Source: CAVQBL01 sp963710715
GTDB taxonomy: Bacteria; Pseudomonadota; Gammaproteobacteria; DSM-16500
Length of the DNA stretch: 64,000 bases
Assembly (NCBI GenBank): GCA_963710715.1
Contig: CAVQBL010000002.1
Coordinates: 1 to 64,000, forward strand
Direction: 5' to 3'
Made by a program: the position numbers and the translations under genes. Below are positions 8,701-16,168 of this stretch, one piece after another (the stretch's first letter is position 1; every line of letters starts with the position of its first letter). The notes beneath the pieces were generated by a model. The model was not told where the DNA came from, did not search any database, and worked only from the letters and a program-made list of their open reading frames with translations.

Positions 8701-11700
8701 ATATCCCAATTAATCTCAATTTAATTTGTGGAATAACCGAAGAATCTATTGGATTATCATCGAGCATATTGGAAATCGAATTGCAAAAAATCTACTCGAT
8801 GAGTAGCTTGTATACCAGGATGGAACGTCAGCTTTTTAAAAAAGCCTATGAGAAAGGAGGCTTGTACGTGGAAAGCGAAGAGCTCGAAGAAGATCCAATA
8901 CTTTTATGGGAACAATTAGAGAAACGTTATCGATTGGAACGTCATTTTTTAGCAGAACTTGCATTCCTCACTTTAGAGCAAAAAAGCGATCCAATTATTC
9001 TTTCACGTGCTCATATTAATATTATCTTAAGGAGGTTTAAAAAAGATAAACAAATTGATAACGGTAAAGAATTTTTAGCGCAAGTGCGAGAGCTGGGTTT
9101 AATTAACCCGGTTGTAAAAACGGATATTTTGGAAAATATGCAAAATTATGAATTTATCCATTTAACCTTTCAAGACTATTACGCAGCGATTTATATCGTA
9201 AAAAGTTTATTAAGCCAAGATAGTAATCAACAAAAAACTATTGAAGCCCTTATCATCCAACAAAAACTCAATCCTCGTTGGCAGACTGTGTGTGGGTTTG
9301 TAGCTGGATTATTGGAAGAGCAGCCAAAGGTTTTTACCTATTACATGCAATTGTTGCGAGGCAACTTTTCAGATACGGCAACAGAATCTTCTCTCACCAA
9401 TGATTTATTTCAATATTCCGAGTTGGGTCTGTTAGCGCGCTGCATTGATGAGGGAGAGACGCAGCAAACGAAGGCTTGTGCTTTACCCATCCGGCAACGG
9501 GTTCAAGCTGTCCTATTCAACTTATACCAATTATGTTCCCAAAAATTATATGATGATGTTTATGAGTTTCAACCTTCTTTCATAACTTTACTTCAACTCA
9601 GTCCACACTTACTCAAAAGCAGTGGTGCAAATGATGTGTGCGTTAAAATTCCTTATGATAAACGTGATAAGCGAAATTTCTTAAATTTTATTCAGGCTAT
9701 ACCTATAGCATCTCCAAAAGTGCTCGCTGTTATAGCAGATAGTTTGGCAGATTTAAACGCGGAGATTCGCAAGAAAGCGGTAGATATTGTGAATGTGCTC
9801 GGTGCAGCAGCGGCAACACCCGAGATTCTCAAAAACTTAAGCGCATTGCTTAAGGATGCAAACAGTAATGTTCGCAATTGCGCGGCGAGCGCAGTGGGAA
9901 CGCTCGGTGCAGCAGTAATACCCGAGATGCTCGAAGGCTTAAGTGTATTATTGATGGATAAAGATAGTAATACTAGTGCAGTGCACGCAGTCAGAGCGCT
10001 CGGTGCAGCAGCGGCGACACCCAAGATTCTTGAAGGCTTAAACGCATTGTTGGTAGCTAAAAAATATAGTCGTGGAGATGTGGTAAAAGCAATAGGAGCG
10101 CTCGGTGTAGTAGCGGTTACCCCCAAGATTTTTGAACACTTAAGCGCATTGCTTGAGGATGAAAACAGGGATGTTCGCAGCGCTGCGGAGGAAGCAGTAA
10201 GAGCGCTCGGTGTGGTAGCTATGTCCAAGATTCTCGACATCTTAAACGCATGGTTGGTGGATGGAGATAGAAATGTTCGCAGCCGCGCAGCGCTTGTAGT
10301 GAGAACGCTTGGTGCAGCAGCGGCAAAACCCAAGATTCTTGCAAGTTTACGCACATTGTTGGTAGGCGACGACCGTTATGGTCGCTGCGACGCGGCGAAT
10401 GCAGTGGGAATGCTTGGTGAAGCAGCGGCAACACCTGAGATTCTTGAAGGCTTAAGCGCATTGTTGGTGGATAAAGACAGTCATGTTCGCAGTTGTGCGG
10501 CGAATGCAGTGAGAGAACTTGGTGTAGCAGCTATATCCAAGATTCTTGAAGTCTTAGGCACATGGTTGAGGGATGAAAATAGAAGTGTTCGCCGCGACGC
10601 GGCGAATGCGGTGGGAATGCTCGGTGCAGCAGCGGCAACCCCCGAGATTCTCGAAAGCTTAAACGCATTGCTGATGGATGAAGACAGTGATGTTCGCAGT
10701 TTCACGGCGAATGTAGTGGGAATGCTTGGTGCAGCAGCAGCAAAACCCAAGATTCTCAAAAGCTTAAGCGCATTGTTGATAGATAAAGACCGTGATGTTT
10801 GCAAGAATGCGGCGCGAGCAATAGGAGCATTCGGTGCAGCAGCGGCAATACCCGAGATTCTCGATTACTTAAGTGTATTGTTGGTGGCTAAAGACCGTTA
10901 TATTCGCAGTCGCGTGGCGGAGGTAGTGGGAATGCTTGGTGAAGCAGCGGCAAAACCTAATATTCTCAAAAATTTAAGTGCATTGTTGGCGGATAAAGAC
11001 CCTTATGTTCGCAGTTGCGCGGCAGATACAGTAGGAATGCTTGGTGCCACAGCGGCAATCCCTGAGATTCTCGAAGGCTTAAGCGAATTGTTGAAGGATA
11101 AAGAGAGTGATGGTGTGGCCGATGCAAAGGCACTTGGTGTGGCAGTGGCAAAACCCAAAATAAAAACTTTACACGAAGCGTTTTTGGATAATGACTATGA
11201 TGTTCGCAGCCACGCGGTGGATGCAGTAGGAATGCTTGGTGCAGCAGCGGCAAAACCTAAAGTTCTCAAAAATTTAAGCGCATTATTGATGGTGAAAGGC
11301 AGTTTTGTTCGCTGCCGTGCGGCAGATACAGTGGGAATGCTGGGCGCAACAGCGGCAACACCTGAGATTCTTGAAGGCTTAAACGCATTGTTTGCGGATG
11401 AAGACAGTTATGCTTGTAGCTGCGCGGTGGATGCAGTGGGAATGCTTGGTGCAGCTGCGGCAAAACCAAAGATTCTCGAAAGTTTAAGCGTATTATTAGA
11501 GGGTAAAGATCGTTATATGTGCCGCCGCGTGGCAAAGGCAGTGGGGAAGCTTGGTGCAGTGGCGGCGATACCCCGGATTCTCAAAGGCTTAAGCAAAATG
11601 TTGGTGGATAGAGATGGTTTACGCGAAACGATAGGGAGTCCAAATAGTAATATTAGCGGGGATGCAGTGGATGCAGTAAGAGAACTTGGTATGGTAGTCA

Positions 11701-12728
11701 TGCCCAAGATTCTCGAAGATTTAAGCAAATTTTTCGCGGATAAACAGTCTGCTGTTCGCTACCGTGCGATGGGGGCAGTGAGTAGGCTTGGTGCAGTTGC
11801 TCTACCTGCTTTCTTACAGCATTTATCTCTATTACTTGAGAATGAGAATCAAGAGATTCGATCAACCGTAGCTGAAGTATTGAGGCTCCATATTCCCCGT
11901 GCATTTATTTCTGGTTTAGGGGAGTGGTTGCAATCTTCCCATCAGGTTGCAGACTCAAGCAGGACGCTTGCTTGTTTAATTGCAGGTGCTTACTTAAGTG
12001 CTGATATCAGCTTACGAATTTATTGGAGTTCTTCACAAGCTCATTACCTTATACAAGGATTTGTTTCAAAAGAGGCGTATCAATTTTCCATAATACCATT
12101 ACAAACACAAATCTTGCGACGTTCTATACCTATCATCATCGAGCAATTGCAAACTACTGGAAAATTAAATAATGCTGCGCTTATCACGCAAGCAAAAGAA
12201 TGGCCTCCAATTAAAAAAGATCCTATGTTGGCAGATAGCGGTGCTCCAATACTAAAATTATTACCAGCGGATGAAAAAGTAAATAAAGTTATTTCGATTC
12301 CTTCGGAATCTTCATCTTCTTTGTCTTTCTTTTCTCCAGCTATTTCTTCGCCTACATGGGAGTCAGTTTTTGCTAGTTTACGAAAGGATTCTCAGTTTGC
12401 GTTGTTGTTCCAACCTCAAACTCAATTGACATTAATACAAAATAAAAAGGCAGTAGATCTGCAAGTGGCTCAAGGAAAAAAATCAGCAGCAACACAATTA
12501 AAATTGTTAGGCGAAATAATGAAAAAAAGAATGCCTCATTTTATCGATAATTGGGATTTTGACGAAGAGAAGCTGAGCTTAACTTTCAAAACTACTGATG
12601 ATGCTAAAAACTTTGTGCGGTTTGCTCAAGGCTCTGACTCAGGGTTGAAATGTATAAAAGGAAAATCGGGTCCAGAAATTCAAATTCAAGCAAATAGTTC
12701 CGCCACTCTCAAATTGTCAAGTTCGTAA
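5748..12728 (+). CDS. Giant NACHT NTPase with pentapeptide repeats, coiled coil and HEAT repeats (NLR-like)
   Basis: 2326 residues. The ATG follows GAGGAAAGGA. Domain order: a helical N-terminal region (1-360, with VAGAILGKGFELVVDWAND at about 62-80); pentapeptide repeats at about 368-455 (LTGLNLSGANL, SDFSRAHLAHSKL, TDLSYADL); a long coiled coil at about 470-720; a NACHT NTPase with Walker A GMAGVGKTT (K807) and Walker B LILDGFDE (D894-E898); winged-helix-like and linker regions to about 1310; about 21 HEAT/armadillo-like units of about 34 residues (about 1315-2050); a Ser-rich linker and a C-terminal domain (about 2210-2326). The plan of sensor repeats attached to a STAND NTPase is that of NLR-type switches. 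Bacterial members include antiphage NACHT proteins, and Legionellales also carry eukaryote-like versions. Which role applies here is open. It appears monocistronic. Confidence 0.8.
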   Translation: MFPLPEPLRLYHRVLVEEFLRELRFLMDARAGIEGRPDFTHKLLKHFNDFAQEATGLLPGSKVAGAILGKGFELVVDWANDKSKEGKAEHMAEQSLTLDEMELKVLVEAAALEACRRYQYVILVMLSEKPLEGVVEMARVGARRMLEYVGRRRLPLSIENLVDGLIAGHSGGYVDDYSNTQLIPKEERKSKGWKQLIKQKVKRKLGFTEYTAEGAYGRSGLITRDGELFALGDKSKARHKVESESKLERAFNYGYTKFIENTDDPKYGYLYIPNYVVNQLYGHIIGKISVEQDRSKLSSKLQENLNDFKPLLFAINRQDLEKYCKAREAAKTANKPEESLLDYIRRTHSQGNKAQYILYDVENESDRKLTGLNLSGANLNRCCFINCEFEGSLAGTSFQESYLQFSDFSKVMTLEDSDFSRAHLAHSKLQGRNLAKAILTQTDLSYADLRGGATLPQASNMVGAIWHKAIIEGILCGEEQIKKIKVTQEQHQKMLDAQQLQLKDLEKSYQTQQSELKGLKDQVIKLGKRYDDEKNDTQKQALIILGQMTQGLYQKQQAQLAYQRSMQAEIIQLQMFQTLEVKITASHGERIQQLEEKVGATVSHGERIEQLKEKIKTIKSQDASFQLLRKEVQLLGNTVLEQKENLKDLDQRIKAINEHFGDQAQQVTKLEGRMNNIQRDFDDIQHQIRHAVISNEKLYQLKKQAQQTLKNRYLGFNAIKGLFGKSFQLEGQYINLQMIYKAELNESKKEDTQEIQGGYISSNETIKPEDLFKPDKALFSSKQIKDQKQANEVPIFLLIKGMAGVGKTTFVHYVGREWAKAKLYSQFEWTFTLTLRELHAPSFKDAEQKKQLPLWLWIYYSQFQVSGLSEQDFGLIWLRHIEPILKEKVLLILDGFDEVPDHHSCKNVLQALFEGEYAHVPKIITSRPYGLSRLPLHRRDLEIRGFTDDNIEQYVRTYFNKEKAESILKLMAGLRSQPILWRSVHIPINLNLICGITEESIGLSSSILEIELQKIYSMSSLYTRMERQLFKKAYEKGGLYVESEELEEDPILLWEQLEKRYRLERHFLAELAFLTLEQKSDPIILSRAHINIILRRFKKDKQIDNGKEFLAQVRELGLINPVVKTDILENMQNYEFIHLTFQDYYAAIYIVKSLLSQDSNQQKTIEALIIQQKLNPRWQTVCGFVAGLLEEQPKVFTYYMQLLRGNFSDTATESSLTNDLFQYSELGLLARCIDEGETQQTKACALPIRQRVQAVLFNLYQLCSQKLYDDVYEFQPSFITLLQLSPHLLKSSGANDVCVKIPYDKRDKRNFLNFIQAIPIASPKVLAVIADSLADLNAEIRKKAVDIVNVLGAAAATPEILKNLSALLKDANSNVRNCAASAVGTLGAAVIPEMLEGLSVLLMDKDSNTSAVHAVRALGAAAATPKILEGLNALLVAKKYSRGDVVKAIGALGVVAVTPKIFEHLSALLEDENRDVRSAAEEAVRALGVVAMSKILDILNAWLVDGDRNVRSRAALVVRTLGAAAAKPKILASLRTLLVGDDRYGRCDAANAVGMLGEAAATPEILEGLSALLVDKDSHVRSCAANAVRELGVAAISKILEVLGTWLRDENRSVRRDAANAVGMLGAAAATPEILESLNALLMDEDSDVRSFTANVVGMLGAAAAKPKILKSLSALLIDKDRDVCKNAARAIGAFGAAAAIPEILDYLSVLLVAKDRYIRSRVAEVVGMLGEAAAKPNILKNLSALLADKDPYVRSCAADTVGMLGATAAIPEILEGLSELLKDKESDGVADAKALGVAVAKPKIKTLHEAFLDNDYDVRSHAVDAVGMLGAAAAKPKVLKNLSALLMVKGSFVRCRAADTVGMLGATAATPEILEGLNALFADEDSYACSCAVDAVGMLGAAAAKPKILESLSVLLEGKDRYMCRRVAKAVGKLGAVAAIPRILKGLSKMLVDRDGLRETIGSPNSNISGDAVDAVRELGMVVMPKILEDLSKFFADKQSAVRYRAMGAVSRLGAVALPAFLQHLSLLLENENQEIRSTVAEVLRLHIPRAFISGLGEWLQSSHQVADSSRTLACLIAGAYLSADISLRIYWSSSQAHYLIQGFVSKEAYQFSIIPLQTQILRRSIPIIIEQLQTTGKLNNAALITQAKEWPPIKKDPMLADSGAPILKLLPADEKVNKVISIPSESSSSLSFFSPAISSPTWESVFASLRKDSQFALLFQPQTQLTLIQNKKAVDLQVAQGKKSAATQLKLLGEIMKKRMPHFIDNWDFDEEKLSLTFKTTDDAKNFVRFAQGSDSGLKCIKGKSGPEIQIQANSSATLKLSSS
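9718..11905 (+). repeat. About 21 tandem HEAT-type units, roughly 102 bp each
   Basis: Each unit encodes a variant of ATPEILEGLSALLVDKDS.VR followed by AANAVGMLGAAA. The frame GGAATGCT(C/T)GGTGCAGCAGCGGCAA recurs almost unchanged at DNA level, while the D..S.VR loop positions vary. Unit 14 (about 11095-11150) is shortened and unit 19 carries an insertion of about 10 residues. The similarity suggests recent amplification with diversification of surface positions. Confidence 0.8.
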
Positions 12729-12752
12729 TATTGCAGTAAACTTTTTGAGGTT

Positions 12753-12786
12753 CAGCCCCGATCCTTGTAAAAAGTTATCAAATTTT
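12753..12786 (+). repeat. Dispersed short repeat, copy 1
   Basis: GCCCCGATCCTTGTAAAAAG followed by TTATCAAAT closely matches 48208-48240 (GCCCCGATTCATGTAAAAAA, then GTATCAAAT) with two substitutions and small indels. Both copies follow a long gene. Nature unknown. Confidence 0.4.
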
Positions 12787-12863
12787 AAATTAAGGATAAT
12801 TAATTTATGGAAGCATCTATAAACTATAAATCAAGAAAAGTTGAATATTCCATTGAGATGAAT

Positions 12864-13068
12864 GTAAGCGTCTTGCAAACCACATCTTTTTAAGACATTG
12901 AAATTACGCCATGCTGTCAGCTCCAATAAATTAAGGAGCGAGCAAATGGACAGTCCCGTACAACAAGAGCGACATGAAAAGTGGAAGAATTTGATTGATG
13001 AGCAAGAAAAAAGTGGTTTATCGCAAGTTGATTTTTGCAAACAAGGCCTCAACTGCATAAGGGGATGA
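12864..13068 (+). mobile_element. Left end of an IS66-family element (remnant)
   Basis: The segment starts with GTAAGCGTC, the usual outer end of IS66 elements, and runs into a truncated tnpA-type accessory ORF (12946-13068). The rest of the element (tnpB, tnpC, right end) is absent, and foreign sequence begins at about 13069. Confidence 0.55.
12946..13068 (+). pseudogene. Truncated IS66 TnpA-like accessory protein
   Basis: 40 codons from ATG 12946, preceded by AAGGAGCGAGC. The N-terminus (HEKWKNLIDEQEKSGLSQ followed by VDFCKQ) matches the usual opening of IS66 OrfA proteins (W...I..W..SGLSQ..FC...GL). The frame ends soon after, where homologues would continue for about 60-80 more residues. 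Confidence 0.55.
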
Positions 13069-13104
13069 AATCCGTCATAGAGTTCATTTCAATATGTCTT
13101 AAAG

Positions 13105-14325
13105 TTAATCATTTTCAGAAATCAGTTTCTTTTTAGCCGTTCGATGTCTTTCACGTAATTCCACATCAATATATTTGTCGGTAGTAGCTCCAGAACTATG
13201 GCCTGCATCATCGCGAACATGTTCCCGCGGTCGATTTTTAACATCATCGGAAATACCTGTATGTCTCAACCAATGAACGGTTGCTTCTCCTAAAGATTCG
13301 GCTTCATCTGCAAAGTTATCTTGATTCAGCGCTTCAATAGTTTTATCAAAGCAATATTGAACAATATTACGAATATAATTCGTGCTCTTAATTGGTCCTT
13401 TCCCTTTAGTTCTGGGCAACAATGGGGAATTATCAGCAGGAGAGGGAAGTGGAGATAAACCTAAATGTTTACGCCAGCGTCTAAGCGCTGAAAGCATGGC
13501 ATCACTTACAGCAATTTTTCTTTCTTTATTTCCTTTTCCAACAGTTTCAAACCACCAATTACCATCACTGTCTCGTCCAAAATTATTCATTACAGGTGTC
13601 CAACGAGGGCTGGCGGTTAATTCTGATATTCGCAAATACATAGAATAAAGTGCTGACATAATAAATAGGGTTCTTTCATGTAAGTCAGGGTTATTTTCAG
13701 CTAAAGATCTTGCGATTTTAATAACATATTGCCACTGCAATTCTGATAAGCGGCGGATTTTTGGTTGGCCTTGTGTTTTTCGTATGAACTTGCTTTTTTG
13801 CCGAATGATTGCCACAGGATTCATCGTGACATATTCTTCTTGTAGTAAATAATTGTAAAAGCTACTTAATATAGCAAATAGTTCTCGCAATGAACCATGC
13901 GAAAACTCGAACTGCTTTGGATCTAGCTCTACACCTTTTCGGCGTTCTATTTTAGAAATGGATACAACAAATGGTCGCCATTTTAGATTGGGCATACGTA
14001 TGCCATCTTTTACAATAAATCGTGATGGTTTGGTTTTGCCTATCCATGATTTGGGTGGCTTTTGACAGAACGTAACAAAATCTTCAATATCATCGCGCTT
14101 TAATTCTTTTAATGATTTATTAACAATTAGAGCACACCAATGAATCAGGCGTTCTATTTCACGACGATAGGAATTAAATGTACCCTGATTGCCCTTGTAT
14201 GCTTTTAAAAATCTCAATGCAACTTTAATATCGTTTAAATCATAGAGTTCATTAAGGTATGAGAATTTTTTTTCAAAATTAAAATATTCGATAGAATCAA
14301 ATACAGGTAATGGCATTATCGGCAT
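13105..14325 (-). CDS. Tyrosine recombinase / phage-type integrase
   Basis: 406 residues. The C-terminal catalytic domain carries the full active set: R232 (YLRISEL), K264/K267 in the beta-hairpin (GKGNKERK), H351 and R354 (HWLRHTG), H376 (DAGHSS) and nucleophile Y385 (TDKYIDV). Residues about 30-180 form the core-binding domain. The ATG lies 4 nt after the stop of the DUF1016/kinase chimera, so translation is probably coupled. A second, truncated copy of its C-terminus lies at 50768-50868. Enzymes of this family move phages, islands or integrons by site-specific recombination. The att site was not identified. Confidence 0.88.
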   Translation of the reverse strand: MPIMPLPVFDSIEYFNFEKKFSYLNELYDLNDIKVALRFLKAYKGNQGTFNSYRREIERLIHWCALIVNKSLKELKRDDIEDFVTFCQKPPKSWIGKTKPSRFIVKDGIRMPNLKWRPFVVSISKIERRKGVELDPKQFEFSHGSLRELFAILSSFYNYLLQEEYVTMNPVAIIRQKSKFIRKTQGQPKIRRLSELQWQYVIKIARSLAENNPDLHERTLFIMSALYSMYLRISELTASPRWTPVMNNFGRDSDGNWWFETVGKGNKERKIAVSDAMLSALRRWRKHLGLSPLPSPADNSPLLPRTKGKGPIKSTNYIRNIVQYCFDKTIEALNQDNFADEAESLGEATVHWLRHTGISDDVKNRPREHVRDDAGHSSGATTDKYIDVELRERHRTAKKKLISEND

Positions 14326-14329
14326 GACT

Positions 14330-15379
14330 TTAACTCTCGCTACGGTTGTCGAGTAAGGGGTAAATGTAATTGGCCAATGCTAACATCTGGCTAGGATCAC
14401 CATCATCTTCAATAAACCATTGTGCTGAAGTGATAATTCTTAAGAAAATCCATGATAATAATCGATTGAAAGAAATCTCTAATGCTTGTGATAATTGGGT
14501 GACGCGATCAATGATTTTGGATAACAGGGTGAAAACATCTTTCATTTCATCCTTGCTGATTAAGTCATATGCAGATGCTTCAAATGCCATTTCACCAACA
14601 ATACCTTTAGGGTCAATGACCAGCCAATTAGAACCTTGTTGAATAATATTTTCTAGGTGTAAATCACCATGGCACAGATATTCATGTTGAGTGGTATGAA
14701 GCAATACTGATCTTAATTGTTTTGCTTTATCGACAAAATGCTTTTCAATACGTGAGTCATGGATAAGGCCGAGAAAATCAAAATTATAAGGATTTTTAAT
14801 CATGTCTTGCGCAAGACTGGATTGCGGTGCGGGCAATCGTGCTAGGAAATTGGTTGCTTTGTTAGCTTTACAACCCTGAGCAGTAAATAAGTCGTTTTTG
14901 ATGTACTTTTCCAGAGTAGACCGTGACCAGCCATTTTCCAGACATTGCGCAGCATACCAGGCTTGAATTTTTTTATCTTTAATCTTGAACAATAGCAACT
15001 GGATGTGTCCCCACGGCAATTGGGTCACAGGTTGTGACCCAAATTCAAGCCGTGGGTAACAAGCTGCAAACATCCTCATTCTTTTTAAGCGAGTAGGCGA
15101 AAATCCCCTGGTTTCAGGAAAGGAATACCTTAAATCGCTAGAAAGTGCCTCTAGCAGTTTATCGCCCCAATGGGTTATTTTCTGTTTTTCAATTATCTGA
15201 CCACCAATATGCCAGTAAAGCGCTACAACCTCGTGGTTCACTGCTAAAGCTGCTTTAAGTCTAGTGCTCTGTATCTTGTTTTTTAGATCATTTAGAAAGG
15301 TTTTATATTCTTTATCTAGCTTAAATAAAATAGTAGTTTCCTCATTTTTCTGCTTAATTTCTTTTGATGGTTTTGTCAT
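14330..15379 (-). CDS. Chimeric ORF: DUF1016 (YhcG) N-terminal domain joined to an APH(6)/hydroxyurea-kinase-like C-lobe
   Basis: 349 residues. Residues about 25-205 match the DUF1016/YhcG N-terminal domain (ALYWHIGGQI, then WGDKLLEALSSDL, SPTRLKRMR, NPYNFDFLGL). In YhcG the following part is a PDDEXK nuclease. Here it is replaced by the C-lobe of an aminoglycoside/hydroxyurea phosphotransferase: catalytic HGD at 237-239 with H241 and N244, and metal-binding DPKG at 256-259 (WLVIDPKGIVGE). The kinase N-lobe (ATP-binding Lys) and the nuclease core are both missing, so neither parent activity is likely intact. The frame is nevertheless clean. It lies immediately upstream of the integrase on the same strand. 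No strong ribosome binding site precedes the ATG. Confidence 0.7.
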   Translation of the reverse strand: MTKPSKEIKQKNEETTILFKLDKEYKTFLNDLKNKIQSTRLKAALAVNHEVVALYWHIGGQIIEKQKITHWGDKLLEALSSDLRYSFPETRGFSPTRLKRMRMFAACYPRLEFGSQPVTQLPWGHIQLLLFKIKDKKIQAWYAAQCLENGWSRSTLEKYIKNDLFTAQGCKANKATNFLARLPAPQSSLAQDMIKNPYNFDFLGLIHDSRIEKHFVDKAKQLRSVLLHTTQHEYLCHGDLHLENIIQQGSNWLVIDPKGIVGEMAFEASAYDLISKDEMKDVFTLLSKIIDRVTQLSQALEISFNRLLSWIFLRIITSAQWFIEDDGDPSQMLALANYIYPLLDNRSES

Positions 15380-15422
15380 AATGAATGCCTAAAAGCGTCT
15401 TTTGGATACTGATAATTACAAT

Positions 15423-15434
15423 AGTGTCGACACT
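15423..15434. promoter_or_regulatory. Palindrome AGTGTCGACACT upstream of the DUF1016/kinase-integrase pair
   Basis: A perfect 12-bp palindrome about 45 bp upstream of the leftward gene starting at 15379. It is a plausible operator or recombination site; no regulator is identified. Confidence 0.35.
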
Positions 15435-15490
15435 GTCGCCAGTATTGCTTTAGGCACGTATAGTAACAAAATTCACGCGCATAAATATAT

Positions 15491-15512
15491 GGTGATTATC
15501 ACGGTAATCACC
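15491..15512. promoter_or_regulatory. Inverted repeat GGTGATTA-N6-TAATCACC
   Basis: A perfect 8-bp inverted repeat between the divergently oriented leftward gene (15379) and the decayed Tn3 transposase (15592). It may be an operator or part of the transposon end. Confidence 0.3.
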
Positions 15513-15591
15513 ACTATTGTCAATGAGAAAACTATCCTTTATTATATTATCCTCTGCGTTTAAATCACACCCAGTTAAGGATTAACTACTT

Positions 15592-16168
15592 ATGCCGCAG
15601 CTTACAGTTCTCTCTCCTGCTGAACAACTCCGATTTGACTCACCTCCGGTTTTCACTTGGGATGAGCGTGCCTCATTTTTTACAATATCAAATCATGAAT
15701 TAACACTTATTAAACAGTTCCGTACATCAACAAACCAAGTCGGCTTTTTGCTACAACTTGGTTACTTCAAAGCACGAGCTAAGTTTTTTACCGTTAGTCA
15801 ATTTAAGCAAAAAGGCATCACGTATGTTGCTAATTTGCTCGGCGTCAAAATGCAGAATATAAATTTCTCTACTTATCAGACAAGACTGCAATTGTACATC
15901 GTAATAAAATTTTAGAACTGCTTCGTTGGCAATCAATGACAAAATCTCAATATGAATTAGTAGCTCAGCAAATTGAATGGCAAGTACAAAAGCAATTATC
16001 GCCAAAACAAATTTTTTTCTCAATCGTAGATTATTGCTGGGAGCATAAGATTGAACTACCCTCTTATTATAGTTTAACAAATATTCTCACCAGTACTTAT
16101 AATACTTTTGAAAAAAACCTACTTGGATCATTAGAAAAAAACATTACTTCTATGAAGAGGCCCTCACA
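15592..16168 (+). pseudogene. Tn3-family transposase, 5' part, frameshifted and truncated
   Basis: ATG 15592 follows AAGGATTAACTACTT. The first frame (to about 15850) has the DUF4158-type N-terminus of Tn3 TnpA (LSPAEQLRFDSPPVF, then TNQVGFLLQLGYFKA). Homology then moves to another frame (RNKILELLRW, then LVAQQIEWQVQKQLSPKQIF and YSLTNILTSTYNTFEKNLLG), which runs until 16196. A one-base indel at about 15850-15880 explains the break. The remaining roughly 800 residues, including the DDE catalytic core, are missing. Confidence 0.75.

Noticed and set aside
9692..11904. Series of minus-strand open frames (Leu/Pro/Ser-rich) opposite the HEAT-repeat region
   Set aside because: They are mirror images of the 102-bp repeat in the real gene: same period, no ribosome binding sites, low-complexity products.
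9718..11905. Possible CRISPR-like array (regular repeats with variable spacers)
   Set aside because: Period of about 102 bp, in frame and coding; units match HEAT repeats. No cas genes are present.
13105..15379. Integrase plus chimera as a complete toxin-antitoxin or defence operon
   Set aside because: The chimera lacks both nuclease core and kinase N-lobe, so no functional partner system could be argued.
15751..16080. 109-residue minus-strand ORF
   Set aside because: It is antisense to clear Tn3 transposase homology and has no supporting signals.
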